Shown: piece by piece, positions 37,901 to 46,600 of the stretch
Position numbering within the stretch: the stretch's first letter is position 1
Layout: each line of letters begins with the position of its first letter
NCBI GenBank assembly: GCA_963576565.1
Contig: OY755042.1
Span: 96,652,185-96,716,184 of the forward strand
Direction of reading: 5' to 3'
From: Aspidapion aeneum
Taxonomy: Eukaryota > Arthropoda > Insecta > Coleoptera > Brentidae
DNA length: 64,000 bases
Program-made: the position numbers and the translations under genes
Notes under the pieces: generated by a model
What the model saw: the letters and a program-made list of their open reading frames with translations, nothing else
Told to the model about the DNA's origin: nothing
The model's database searches: none

Positions 37901-38945
37901 AAGTGGAATTAAACTGGATTTATGACATGAACGTACTAGAACCCAAATCACTGTGTTTATTGTGGTGCAACGATCATTTGTATGTTCGAAGCGTAACTGT
38001 GGATCAATTGGAGCTGCCTGGAAGAGGGTAACTATATTTTGAAAAAGAATGAGGAGCACTCATAAGGAGCCATCCATAAGTAGAGAAAAGGGGTGTATGT
38101 CCCTGCGTTACTACACTTAATGAGTTAAAGAGAGATGTGAAGTGAATTTCTGTGTAACGTAATTTATGGATGGCCTCTAATCATTGACGCTAATTAGCAA
38201 TGTATTAACAAGAAACACCTATTTTCTCAAAAAGATTGTCTTTAGTCAAAGTGGATTTGACTTTGCTAAATTTGTTACCAGTTACACAAGTTAAATTAAT
38301 ATGATGTTAGTGGCTTAAATAAAGATTAGCCCAATACAACTTTTATAAAATACAGCGAGCCTGAAAACTTTTCTAAAAACAAGTCGATGGTTGCCATACA
38401 TTTTATTTCTTTTTAACCTTTACTTGCATGTATAAGTATTGCTTGTCAATCCAAAAAACAATATAAAATATGTTTTGAAACAATATTTTATTTTTCTTGT
38501 TTTCTAGTTTTGAAAGAAGAAACTTTTTTTAAAATTAAGTGTTTGAGTTTACCTGAATATATTGTTTCACCTGTAAAATAACCATTTTTGAAATTATACA
38601 AAGAATTACTCAAACTAAAAAAGAAAAAACAATTTTAATAAGAATTTTTACAAACAACGAAAAGTCTATTATTTGAAACAACACATTCATTTTCTAAAAT
38701 CTAAAAGTGTATTATATGGAAATTAGAGTGCGTTTTTAAGAAAACATAGGAACATTACGGGCTGTATTACGGATCATAACATTTACTTTGTGGGTTTTTT
38801 TTTTAGGAAAAGAGATACAAAATTCTCAAGTCGCCTCTGTTCCAAAGGCAAAAAAGACTACGCAGACATAGCAAGCAATGGTAGAGGAATTTTTATGGAA
38901 TCGTGCGGAATTACTGCCTCGGCCAAAACTGACAAGGGTTTATAG
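19779..38945 (+). CDS. Secreted pancreatic-type (neutral) lipase with PLAT-type domain, complete 12-exon gene
   Basis: I joined 12 exons: 19779-19917, 21512-21666, 22016-22126, 31633-31785, 32079-32216, 32615-32702, 32870-32981, 34389-34489, 34934-35134, 37535-37723, 37889-38027 and 38807-38945 (TAG). They sum to 1665 nt, or 554 residues. All introns are GT-AG and phases match at every joint. Residues 1-20 look like a signal peptide. The catalytic set is intact: Ser202 in GHSLG, Asp225 in GLDPAEP and His314 in ACNHVRA. Residues from about 400 onward read as a PLAT/LH2-like beta domain, as in pancreatic lipases, starting at [17 protein letters not shown]. Two N-glycosylation sequons (NET, NIT) lie near residues 49-62. 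The family hydrolyses ester bonds of acylglycerols or phospholipids outside the cell; the exact substrate cannot be read here. The start is the only ATG that puts a hydrophobic leader in phase with exon 2. Introns carry LINE, Penelope-like and gypsy debris, but the reading frame is undamaged. Confidence 0.9.
19935..21150 (-). pseudogene. LINE reverse transcriptase remnant in lipase intron 1
   Basis: Minus-strand fragments read [51 protein letters not shown], then [15 protein letters not shown] and a GVPQG-like region. The order matches the linker and the first half of a LINE ORF2 RT. Stops and shifts abound. Confidence 0.7.
21250..21432. mobile_element. Small MITE in lipase intron 1
   Basis: CCTTAAATTACGTAA near 21268 is inverted as TTACGTAATTTAAGG near 21405. 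C-rich tracts lie inside both arms. It ends just upstream of lipase exon 2. Confidence 0.65.
21512..21666 (+). CDS. Lipase exon 2
   Basis: The exon follows a TTTTTAG acceptor and ends at a GTATGT donor. It encodes the conserved Cys-rich start of the mature enzyme (RCYDELGCL) and the stretch ending [12 protein letters not shown]. Confidence 0.88.
22016..22126 (+). CDS. Lipase exon 3
   Basis: A phase-0 exon of 37 codons between a TTATAG acceptor and a GTAAGT donor. It encodes [18 protein letters not shown], the conserved beta strand with the oxyanion-region HGF motif of neutral lipases. Confidence 0.9.
22249..22626. mobile_element. Foldback MITE in lipase intron 3
   Basis: CTTCACTTTGCCGAGA near 22301 pairs with TCTCGGCAAAGTGATG near 22563. 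The pairing runs outward through GAGTAACA/TGTTACTC. Confidence 0.75.
22842..23835. mobile_element. hAT-type element carrying an RTE-like LINE fragment
   Basis: CAGTGGCTTACGCAG opens and CGTATGCCACTG closes the unit. The flanking 8-mers CTTTGCGC (22834-22841) and CTTTGTGC (23836-23843) differ at one base. A C tract lies just before the right end, as in sister MITEs. Nearly all of the interior is a LINE fragment on the minus strand. Confidence 0.75.
22872..23660 (-). pseudogene. RTE-like LINE fragment A (RT C-terminal part)
   Basis: It encodes [39 protein letters not shown] and STLLYGIET in broken frames. It is close to the copies at 26826-27816 and 29110-30760 and shares their 3' end (GTCGGTTTAGAACG on the + strand). 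Confidence 0.85.
24320..24425. mobile_element. pogo/Tigger-type MITE
   Basis: GTCCGCTTATAGGAGG near 24393 pairs with the region CCTCCAATAAGCGGAC near 24357. The right end TTTCACTGTA followed by TA fits pogo-class ends. The left end is degraded. Confidence 0.6.
24735..25290 (+). pseudogene. Penelope-like RT remnant
   Basis: Two overlapping frames (a shift near 24930) cover the last RT motifs and the C-terminal linker up to [15 protein letters not shown]. The catalytic YMDD is preserved, but the deletion upstream rules out function. Confidence 0.82.
25470..25800 (+). pseudogene. Penelope-like GIY-YIG endonuclease remnant
   Basis: The frame reads [18 protein letters not shown], then [10 protein letters not shown] and a shift. 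The C-x3-SYVGET core is the Penelope-type GIY-YIG nuclease. It is truncated relative to the family. Confidence 0.8.
25882..25926 (+). ncRNA. Hammerhead-like motif at the Penelope-like 3' end
   Basis: ACAC pairs with GTGT (stem I). TTGAAAA stands where CUGANGA is expected. CGGTTAG/CTAACCG forms stem II with a 9-base loop. GAA, ACGT and C follow. The box is degenerate, so this copy is probably inactive. Confidence 0.45.
25968..26825. other. Intronic stretch without recognised feature
   Basis: Part of lipase intron 3. I see no gene, RNA or clear repeat boundary. Confidence 0.5.
26826..27816 (-). pseudogene. RTE-like LINE fragment B
   Basis: Minus-strand frames read [75 protein letters not shown] and [10 protein letters not shown]. 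The RT active site is altered (LADD). It covers the RT palm to the C-terminus. Confidence 0.87.
27817..29105. other. Intronic stretch with CGGCGC-rich patches
   Basis: No gene is supported. 28500-28640 holds repeated CTGCGGCGCAATTTTT and CTGCGCCGCCATTTTT steps, also seen near 13590-13690. Confidence 0.5.
29110..30760 (+). pseudogene. RTE-like LINE fragment C (longest copy)
   Basis: It reads [108 protein letters not shown] and [11 protein letters not shown], then the RT tail to [17 protein letters not shown] and a 3' end rich in A. Several stops break it. It runs opposite to fragments A and B within the same intron. Confidence 0.9.
30781..31290 (-). pseudogene. Ty3/gypsy pol remnant
   Basis: The minus strand reads [34 protein letters not shown] and [17 protein letters not shown]. 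The W-G-S-[PV]-L-V-V and LCVDY motifs mark the start of a Ty3/gypsy RT. Upstream frames are broken. Confidence 0.7.
31633..31785 (+). CDS. Lipase exon 4
   Basis: A phase-0 exon of 51 codons after a 9.5-kb intron. It encodes [18 protein letters not shown], the VDW motif followed by the conserved ANTR-V-G segment. Confidence 0.92.
32079..32216 (+). CDS. Lipase exon 5 (nucleophile Ser and catalytic Asp)
   Basis: A phase-0 exon of 46 codons that carries two of the three catalytic residues: Ser202 within [10 protein letters not shown] (GXSXG elbow) and Asp225 within [12 protein letters not shown]. Confidence 0.95.
32615..32702 (+). CDS. Lipase exon 6
   Basis: The exon encodes [17 protein letters not shown], the conserved strand after the Asp loop. 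It ends with one base of a Gly codon at a GTAAGT donor. Confidence 0.9.
32870..32981 (+). CDS. Lipase exon 7
   Basis: The exon encodes [20 protein letters not shown], with the HxDFYPN-G-QPGC signature of the neutral-lipase lid base. It ends two bases into an Arg codon. Confidence 0.93.
33256..33474. mobile_element. Small MITE in lipase intron 7
   Basis: AGTGTCAGGCAGTATTTTGA faces TCAAAATACGGCCTGACACT across about 170 bp. Confidence 0.72.
33475..34388. other. Lipase intron 7 remainder
   Basis: AT-rich and T-rich sequence leading to the exon 8 acceptor. No other feature is seen. Confidence 0.6.
34389..34489 (+). CDS. Lipase exon 8 (catalytic His)
   Basis: The exon carries His314 in [18 protein letters not shown], the conserved C-[ND]-H-x-R motif. 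Intron 7 upstream is about 1.4 kb and holds a small MITE. Confidence 0.93.
34615..34690. repeat. Long perfect hairpin in lipase intron 8
   Basis: AGAGTCCCTGTATGTTGACA and its complement are mirrored around GAATTC with arms of about 26 perfect bp, extended by an imperfect TAGGCTACC pair. Confidence 0.85.
34934..35134 (+). CDS. Lipase exon 9
   Basis: A 201-nt exon rich in cysteines ([20 protein letters not shown]), the disulfide-bearing end of the catalytic domain. It leads to [13 protein letters not shown] before the linker. Confidence 0.92.
35471..36260 (-). pseudogene. LINE RT fragment, copy 1
   Basis: It reads [52 protein letters not shown] and [16 protein letters not shown]. This is the second half of a LINE RT with the YADD site changed to YADG. 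It is a sister of copy 2. Confidence 0.8.
36265..37250 (-). pseudogene. LINE RT fragment, copy 2
   Basis: It reads [36 protein letters not shown] and [19 protein letters not shown]. The sequence is closely related to copy 1 and points the same way, so one may be a local duplicate of the other. YADD is intact but frames are broken. Confidence 0.8.
37535..37723 (+). CDS. Lipase exon 10 (start of PLAT-type domain)
   Basis: The exon encodes [17 protein letters not shown], the first strands of the C-terminal beta-sandwich. It follows a 2.4-kb intron filled by two same-direction LINE fragments. Confidence 0.88.
37889..38027 (+). CDS. Lipase exon 11
   Basis: The exon encodes [20 protein letters not shown], a PLAT-like strand. 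It ends two bases into a Gly codon at a GTAACT donor, the least canonical donor of the gene. Confidence 0.85.
38075..38180. mobile_element. Small MITE in lipase intron 11
   Basis: GGAGCCATCCATAAGTA faces AATTTATGGATGGCCTC across about 70 bp. Confidence 0.65.
38190..38800. other. Lipase intron 11 remainder
   Basis: The segment 38290-38420 resembles 59645-59760 (GATGTTAGTGGCT and AAAACAAGTCG shared), an old dispersed repeat. Nothing else is recognised. Confidence 0.5.
38807..38945 (+). CDS. Lipase exon 12 (C-terminus and stop)
   Basis: The exon follows a T-rich tract and a TTTTAG acceptor. It encodes [16 protein letters not shown] and later MESCGITA and ends with TAG at 38943-38945. A possible AATAAA signal lies at 39317. 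Confidence 0.85.
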
Positions 38946-39508
38946 CATTTATCGTTAAGTCATTGGACTTTGCTAATCAATTTTATGTCTCAGCTTTATA
39001 GATTGACCAATACTATTGAGTATTATGTAAGAACTCAAAAATAAGATATTTAATTTGATTTCGAAGAGTAAATTTAAAAACCTAGAAGAAGATTTTTTAA
39101 TATTTTCAGCTGTTCTGGGCTAATTCTGGGTTGTACAATGTTTCCCACATTCCATGTTTTTAGGAGGTATCCATAACTTTTTTGAAAATTTCTTTCTTGG
39201 CGAAAATTGCCTTACTGGTTATTTTTCATATTTCTTTATTTTTGATTAATTTGTTAACCGTTAAAAAATTTTTCGGATTGGCGGATTTAATTGAATTTGA
39301 CAGTTAGAGTTTTTAAAATAAATCTATAAACATGCAATTTAAACCAAAGTAAACTCTTCATAAATAAAAAAGTTATAAGCCGTTAAACTTCTCATCAAAA
39401 TCTAGCCTCGCAAGTGGGGTCAGTTTTTTCTACCTTTCCTGAAAATAGCTGAAACCGTCAAAAACATCGAATTTGGGCCACCTTGAAAGTTTTAAATTTA
39501 ACTGTACC

Positions 39509-41446
39509 GGGTGGGCCAAAAAAAACCGGACAATTTTTTTTATTATAACTTTTGAACTATACAATCGATTTTAATGGGACAAACTGCACTTGGCAGAGAA
39601 TTAATCAGAGTTTTGACTCAATATATTTTTTTGCCCGCTATCTCAAAATCCAAGATGGCGGACGAAATTGAAATGTACCCTTCAAAGATGCTCGTTTATT
39701 CTTATGTTGCGAATATGTTTTAATTAATTTTAAAATTAGTAAAAAAGCTGCATTTTTGCCACGCCCAACAAGGTACGAATCAGCAAAATCGGTTCAGTGG
39801 TTCTAAAGAAAAATATTTTTGTTTCAACCATTGTTTTGCATATTATACGATTGCCTTGCATCATGTCTGCATTTATTTTCTTAAAAATGCATTACTACTG
39901 AACCGATTTTAATAAAATAAAAAATATTCTGGTTAGAATTGATTGCTTTTTATTGATCATGATCAAAGTTTATCGCCATATTAAAATTTAAGATGGCGGA
40001 CAGAATCATATTTGATTCTTCAAAATGGCGTTTTTATTCTTTGCAGAAAATTTTTAGTTTTTTCTTAATTCATAGTAAAGCACTACGAGTAAAATTGTTG
40101 TAGTGGTTCTTAAAAAACCTATTTTGTTTTAACCATTGTTTTATAAATTATACGATTGCATTGCCAATCCTGCCTACTAAACCGACTTTAGTGAAATAAA
40201 AAACATTCTGGTACAAAGGTCAGAGCAATGTTTTTTATTTCACTAATATCGGTTAGGTAATAATGAATTTATAAAGAAATTAATGCTGAGAGGATGGGCA
40301 GTGCAATCGTATAATTTGTAAAACAATGGTTAAAACAAAATCAGATTTTCTGAGAACCACTACACCGATTTTATTAATTTATACTTCTTTATGCGGGAGA
40401 AAAGTAGTATTTTTCTATAGATTTAAAAAAAGAACTAAAACATTTTCGGAAAGTAAGAATAAACATGCCTCTTTGAAGGGTCGAGTATGATTATGTCCAA
40501 TATCTTAACTTTTAAGATGGCGACAAATTTCGATTATAATCTTTAAAGAATCTCACCATGATTTTTTGTATTTCACTAAGCTCGATTCAGTAATAATGAG
40601 TTTATAAGGAAATTAATGCAGACAGGATTGGCAATGCAAACGTATAATCTGTAAAACAATGGCTGGAACAAAAATCGATTTTTTCAGAACCACCACACCG
40701 ATTTGACTAATTTGTAAATCGTTGTGTGGGGAAAAAGTAGTGCTTTACTAGAAATTTTAAAAAAACTAAAATATTTTTAGAAAATAAGAATAAACACGTC
40801 ATTTTGAAGAATCAAGTATGATTCTGTCCGTTATCTTCAATTTTAAGATGTCGATTAATTTTGATCATGATCTTTAAAAAAAATCAATTCTCACCAGAAT
40901 GGTGGGTGTGCTTTCGGGCTGTTCGGCCGTCGTCGTTGGACGGCCGAACAGCCCGAAAGCACACCCACCATTGGACGATGACCGCGAAAGCCTTTCACAA
41001 TTTGTCTCACCAGAATGTTTTTTATTTCATCAAAATCGGTTCAGTAGTATTGAATTTATAAGGAAATAAACGCAGACAGGATTAGCAAGGCAATCGTATA
41101 ATACTCAAAACAATGGTTAAAACAAAAATATTTTTTTAGCACCACCGAACCGATTTTGCTGATTCGTACCTCGTTGTGCGTGGCAAAAGTGCAGCTTTTT
41201 TACTAATTTAAAAAAATAATTAATGCATGTTCGTAACACAAGAATACACGAGCATCTTTGAAGGGTACAATTTAAATTCGTCCGCCATCTTGGATTTTAA
41301 GATGGAGGACAAAAAGATACATTAAGTCAAAACTCTGATTAATTATCTGTCAAGTGCAGTTTGTCCCAATAAAAAAAATATATATATATATAATTCAAAA
41401 GTTATAGTAAAAAAAAATGTCCGGGTTTTTTTGGCCCACCCGGTAT
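39509..41446. mobile_element. Large foldback element, CCGGGTGGGCC ends
   Basis: CCGGGTGGGCCAAAAAAAA opens it and TTTTTTTGGCCCACCCGG closes it, flanked by TA. Arms of about 400 bp are inverted copies, and the centre holds further shorter modules (ATTCTGGT, AACAATGGTTA, CAAGATGGCGGAC) in alternating directions. No transposase is seen. TA flanks suggest the Tc1/mariner class. Confidence 0.85.
40900..40970. repeat. Perfect GC-rich hairpin, 32-bp arms, 7-nt loop
   Basis: The arms run 40900-40931 and 40939-40970 with loop GTCGTTG and no mismatch. The GC content is far above its surroundings. TCTCACCAGAAT occurs on both sides (near 40890 and 41007), which suggests an inserted piece of about 120 bp. 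Confidence 0.92.
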
Positions 41447-42099
41447 AATAATCCTAGAATCTAAAGAGGTAATTTTTATCCCAAGGCGAATAATATTTGG
41501 CGAAGTGAGTGCTACGATCCGTTGAGGGATAACAAGTTACTTTAGTCCAATGGCTTATAGAATGTTTGATGCAGTTTAGAAAGAAAAAATGTAATTTTGG
41601 CAGAAAGTGTGTGTAAATACAAAAAACTGATGATGTAAATAAAAAATTGTAGCAAAGTATAGAAGGGTACAGAGTATTGTAAAAATTGGTAGCTAAGTGC
41701 ATTAGAAATCTAAGTTAAAATAAGTAAAAATATGCCCAAAAAGTAAATCATAATTTTTATTATATAAAAATTGGCCAAAAATGGATTTTGTATTAAGACT
41801 TTTATATTTATATTTTTGTAAATATTTTGTTAAGTTAATTTGTCGAGTCCTACTATTTTGATTATTTTATACAAAATATTATTGTGATATATTTTATTAG
41901 TTGTGTAAGAAAAGAAAAAATAAAATAACTTTTTTTTTAAATTTATATTTCTTACTTGCATACAACGTGTGATAACTGTATGCTCAATTAAAAACAATAA
42001 AAAACCATGCAGTTTGAAAGAACAGAAAAGATATTTGCGCCACTAGTATGAATCTGAGGGCACGGCAGTGCTCGGTCAAGTTCGCGAAACTGCTGTCCC

Positions 42100-42990
42100 A
42101 TTTTTTCTTGAAACATTTCAGCCCTAAAAATCTACTTCGGAATAAGTTACGAAACTAAAACTTTGCACAGTCGTAGATCTTGATAGAGGTAACAACCCCT
42201 CACAGTTTCATGGACTTCCATAAAGCAGTAAACTAGTTACGAAATTTCAAAAATCGTCGATATTGCCACTCACTCATATACAGATTATCAAAAAGTTATT
42301 TAAAAACACCAAAATTTTAATTTACTTCCCTCTGAGCTGAGCTTTGGAAGGCCGATGGGAACTATGACAAAACTCCTGGGACTTGAAGAAATTGGCTGCA
42401 CATCGGTGGGTACTCTTGTTTTCGACTTTCCGTTGTGTGATTTACAGCGATTTTCCTATGGACTCTTAATTTTCGTGATTCCGTATCAATTATTATGTTT
42501 GTTTGCGATTTCGTTGAATAAAAATATATACACTCCATTGCAGCTATCGTTTCTTACTGCGGGCAAACAGCATTGCAAAAGTTTTCAACGATATTTCGCA
42601 TATTTTACTACTTCAAAACTTAAATATTATCAATTCCTTTCAAAAAGGAGTGAAATTATAACAAAAACATTTCATGTAAAAAAGCCAAGTACGCGAAAAT
42701 GATATTCCGTAAAAATAATTGAGATAAAAGTAAAGCCAAGTTCTCCAATACAAATTTTAAAATTAAAGGTTCTTAATAGTTTGGAAATGTTTTTCTAAAC
42801 TTGGCTATTATAGCGGCAAACCTTTAAAAAACATTTCCAAACTAGTTAGAACCTGTATTTGTATTAAAGACCTTAGCTTTACTTTTATCTCAATTCTTTT
42901 TACGGAATATCATTTTCGCGTACTTGGCTTTTTTACATGAAATGTTTTTACATGTATTTTATTCACTTTTAAATGGGACCATATAGAGCC
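42100..42990. repeat. Inverted relative of the 1-830 repeat
   Basis: 42110-42300 matches the complement of 600-790. 42650-42720 and 42885-42960 form an inverted pair around AAGTACGCGAAAATGATATTCC. The 115-codon frame inside is not a gene. Confidence 0.7.
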
Positions 42991-42999
42991 AAAACCAGG

Positions 43000-43210
43000 T
43001 ACCAAATTTTATTAAAATCGGGAAGCAGTTTTTGACGTATGCAGGTTTGTCATTACAGACAGACGGTGCGACAAAAAAGTTTTTAAATCATCTAAACACA
43101 AAAATATATAAAAAAATTTGAAATCGCAACACTTTTTTATTTTTGACACGATCACCATAGCTAACACTACTATAGTTACACTCTATGTATGAACTAACAT
43201 ATATTTTTAA
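43000..43210. repeat. Dispersed repeat with TTTTTGACACGAT module
   Basis: The order TTTTTGACACGAT, TAGCTAACAC, AACTAACAT recurs with changes at 53030-53145 and in part at 56830-57010. It lies just outside the 3' end of the oxidoreductase gene. Confidence 0.55.
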
Positions 43211-43340
43211 AGGCATATGATTTGAAGTAAATAAAAAAAACTATTTTTGTAGTAACAAATTTTTGAGATTTAATTTCCTTAAAACTGTTTAATTTAAATA
43301 AATAGACCTTAATAAAAAAATAAACAAAAAGCAACTTACC

Positions 43341-43626
43341 TTAATCATCTATCTTAATAACGACCTTTCCAGTACATTTTTTATCTTCAATAAACTTAAT
43401 AGCTTCGTTAATATTTTCTAAACTAAACTGCGCACTAACATGAGCTCCTATTAGATTTTCATTGGCTAATTCTAATGTGTCATTCACTAGGGTCTTATAT
43501 AAATGTCTATTCTGACTTCTCAGCACTTTTAAGCTTACTATACTCGAAAATGTGTGAGGTACTGGCGCGGGTATTGTTTTCAAATAAAAGGGAGTGGCAT
43601 AGAATGTTTTTCCCTCTATTTTGACA
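43341..43626 (-). CDS. Oxidoreductase exon 4 (C-terminus)
   Basis: The acceptor CTTTTAG precedes the exon. The first base completes a Cys codon, then VKIEGKTFYATPFYLKTIP and on to the TAA stop. Confidence 0.88.
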
Positions 43627-46600
43627 CTAAAAGTAAAAAATTGGGGTAATTAGTTAAGATTTATTTATGTAAACTTAATAAAAAAGTATACTTTAAAAAA
43701 AATACCCAATATGTTGTATGAAAAGGTAAGAATGCAAAATTTTAGATGTTTAATCAAAATTTGTAAGTTTATTATAGAAAAACATGTACCAAAACAAACT
43801 GAGATATCTTAAGAACTGCTTAAACTAGGATTGTGATTTATATAGCTAATTTAAATAGGTATTTGAAATACCTTTTAAATGAAGTACCAGGATTGTCTTT
43901 TAAGTTTTGGATATACAGCAGGAATAAAAGAGTACATAACTAAGACTACTTTATCAAATACCAAATTGCAAATAATGCAAGGACCTAAAACTATAAACAA
44001 CAAGTGAAATTAAAGAAATAAAAATAAGAAAAAAGTTTTTTGCTTTGGCCGGGACTCGAACCCGGGATATCTTGCTCTGTACGCAAACATTCTAAACATT
44101 GAACTGCCGAAGCCATACATACATTTTCGGAAAACTTTCATCTATGCAGGCTGCGGTGTCTCAATACAAGAACGAGAAACTCTCAGGGTATTAACCCGAC
44201 CAAGTCATCCAACTGATCTCTTTAATTCTTCTTTCCCACTGTTAAAGGTATGATAACTCAAATTAGACGTAAAGAATCAATGTCTAAAAGCATGAGATCA
44301 CCTTTTTTTTTCTTTCTTTAATTTCACTTGTTGTTTATAGTTTTAGGTCCTTGCATTATTTGCAATTTGGTATTTGATAATTATATTGGCAATCGCCCAT
44401 TTGCGATCAGAAATTTTAACACACGAAAAGGTGATCTCATGCTTTCAGACGTTGATTCTTTACGTCTAATTTGAGTTATCATACCTTTGACAGTGGAAAA
44501 GAAGAATGAAAGAGATCAGTTGGATGACTTGGTCGGGTTAATACCCTGAGAGTTTCTCGTTCTTGTATTGAGACACCGCAGCCTGCATAGATAAAAGTTT
44601 TCCGAAAATTTATGTATGGCTTCGATAGTTCAATGTTTAGAATGTTTGCGTACAGAGCAAGAGATCCCGGGTTCGAGTCCCGGCCGAAGCAAAAACTTTT
44701 TTCTTATTTTTCTTTTTTTAATTTCACTTGTTGTTTAAATACTACTTTATTGTGTCTACGAAAATTAATGCACTTTGGCATGTGCTCAAACCAGTTGTCA
44801 AAGCTGTAATTCCACTTGTTCGTTTCTACTGTCAAAATTGCATTCTTGAAGGCGTCGATTGCTTTCTCTGGCGACTGAAATCTTTGACCACGCAGTTCAT
44901 TCTTGATTTTCGGAAAAGTTTAGAAATCGTTGGGACTTAGGTGGGGACTGTTTGAAGGATGGTCCAACAATTCGACGGTTTGTTGGGTTAAAAATTCAAT
45001 GATTTTTTGTGCTTTGTGTGAACTTGCATTGTCTTGGTGGAGGATGATTCGTCGTTTGAGGTTCGTTTTTCGAAGCTCAGCGACGACTTTCGGCAAATAA
45101 ATGGTGATGTAGCAATCGGCAGTAACAGTTCTTTGATCTTTCAGAGGAATTGTTGCTACATGACTTGCTTTTGAGACAAATGTTGCGACAATCTTTTTGC
45201 ATACACTTCGAGAACGCATGACTTATGTTGGCTTTTCTTTATCTTGGAACACCCAAACAGATGACTACCGTTTATTTTCGTCGCTAAGGCTAATCCGTCC
45301 ACGCTTGAATTCTCCATACCAACGAGAAACTGTCGACTGATGTGGTGCTTCATTATCAAAAACAGAAATCAACTCGGCAAGACATTCTTGTTAAAATAAG
45401 TTCCGTCGAAACTTGTAAAAAATTATACCTTGAAAATGTTCCCGGTTTAATTCCATTTTTTGACTGATTTGTTAACTTAAAAAATTAACTGTAATTTTTT
45501 TTTTCAAATCATATTTTTTTTCTCAATGATTTAGCAAAATGCTTACCAAATTTGAAGATAAAGAAATAATGGGTACACATTGAAAAAAAATTAGCAGTAA
45601 AACTACAAAAAATTATAGGAGAAAAAAGTAATTTTTTTTTGAAAAATACACAAACGAGACATCGCGGAGACAAAATAATAGTGTTAAAGTGACCAATAAC
45701 AAATACGATGAAGATATAAAAAAATAAAAAAATAAAAAAATAAAAAAATAAAAAAATAAAAAAAAATTATATTTGAATTTTTCAAAAAATATGTAAGATT
45801 GTTATGAAGGGGGTGGTGTACTTTGAAATGAATAGGGGTTTTTTTTTGTACTGGGTGCTATAATTTTTATATTTTTTTTGACAGAGCGCTTTCGGCATTT
45901 CGCCATCATCTGTGTCTTGAAAATATGCTCACACCAAGAAAAATTTAGTACACCTTATTGTTACTTATCATCCATTACTACTAGTATTTTGAATTTATAA
46001 AATTGACTGAACAAATTAACAGCTCGGTTCGGTTCAGTTCGGTTCAGTTCATTAACATAAAAATTCTTTGGTATTTTTTTTTTTAAACTCTAGAGTTTCT
46101 AAAAACATTAATTATATAATTGTCACAAATAAGACAAAAAACAAGAAATAAAGACAAAGTTCCTGGCTTATGTCAACTGAAAGAAATACTTTTTTATGTT
46201 TTGTTTATGTTTTTAGAAACTCTAGAGTTTTCAAAAAAAAAATACCAACTAATTTTTATGTTATTATTATATATTATAATGCAAAATAGTAGTAGCAGTG
46301 GATGATAAGTAACAATAAGATGTACTAAATTTTTCTTGTGTAAGCACATTTTCAAGACACTGAGGATGGTAAAATGCTGAAAGCGCTCTGTCAATGAAAA
46401 ATAAAAATATAAAAATTATAGCACTCAGTACAAAAAAAACCCTCTATTCATTAATGTTTTTAGATTTTATATTAATTTTATTGTTATAATAATCAAAATA
46501 TTGCAGTTGCAAAATATATTTGTTTGAAAAAATAGATAAATCAAGATGTAAATATTTTAAAAAAAAAGCAAAACACTAGAATGTTTTTTTAAGTTAAAGT

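Larger units (their letters stand above)
43959..44737. repeat. Inverted repeat whose two arms each contain a tRNA-like sequence
   Basis: The left arm (43959-44306) and right arm (44424-44737) are inverted copies: AGGTGATCTCATGC, CCAACTGATCTC-like body, tRNA-like unit, then AATTTCACTTGTTGTTT. A third copy of the tail lies between them at 44312-44380. Confidence 0.85.
45829..46452. mobile_element. Foldback element with hammerhead-like motif in each arm
   Basis: Arms of about 170 bp face each other (AATGAATAGGGGTTTT to AAAACCCTCTATTCATT). A second inverted pair, AACTCTAGAGTTTCTAAAAA, lies inside. It sits in the last intron of the oxidoreductase gene. Confidence 0.82.

Noticed and set aside
19779..38945. 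Lipase as a pseudogene because of heavy intron invasion
   Set aside because: All twelve exons are in phase, splice sites are GT-AG and the triad is intact.
42355..42702. 115-codon + strand open frame
   Set aside because: It lies wholly within a dispersed repeat whose relative at 1-830 has no matching frame, and it has no domain-like pattern.
46029..46050. GTTCGGTTCA repeats as a regulatory site
   Set aside because: A short simple repeat within a foldback element; no factor-binding claim is supportable.
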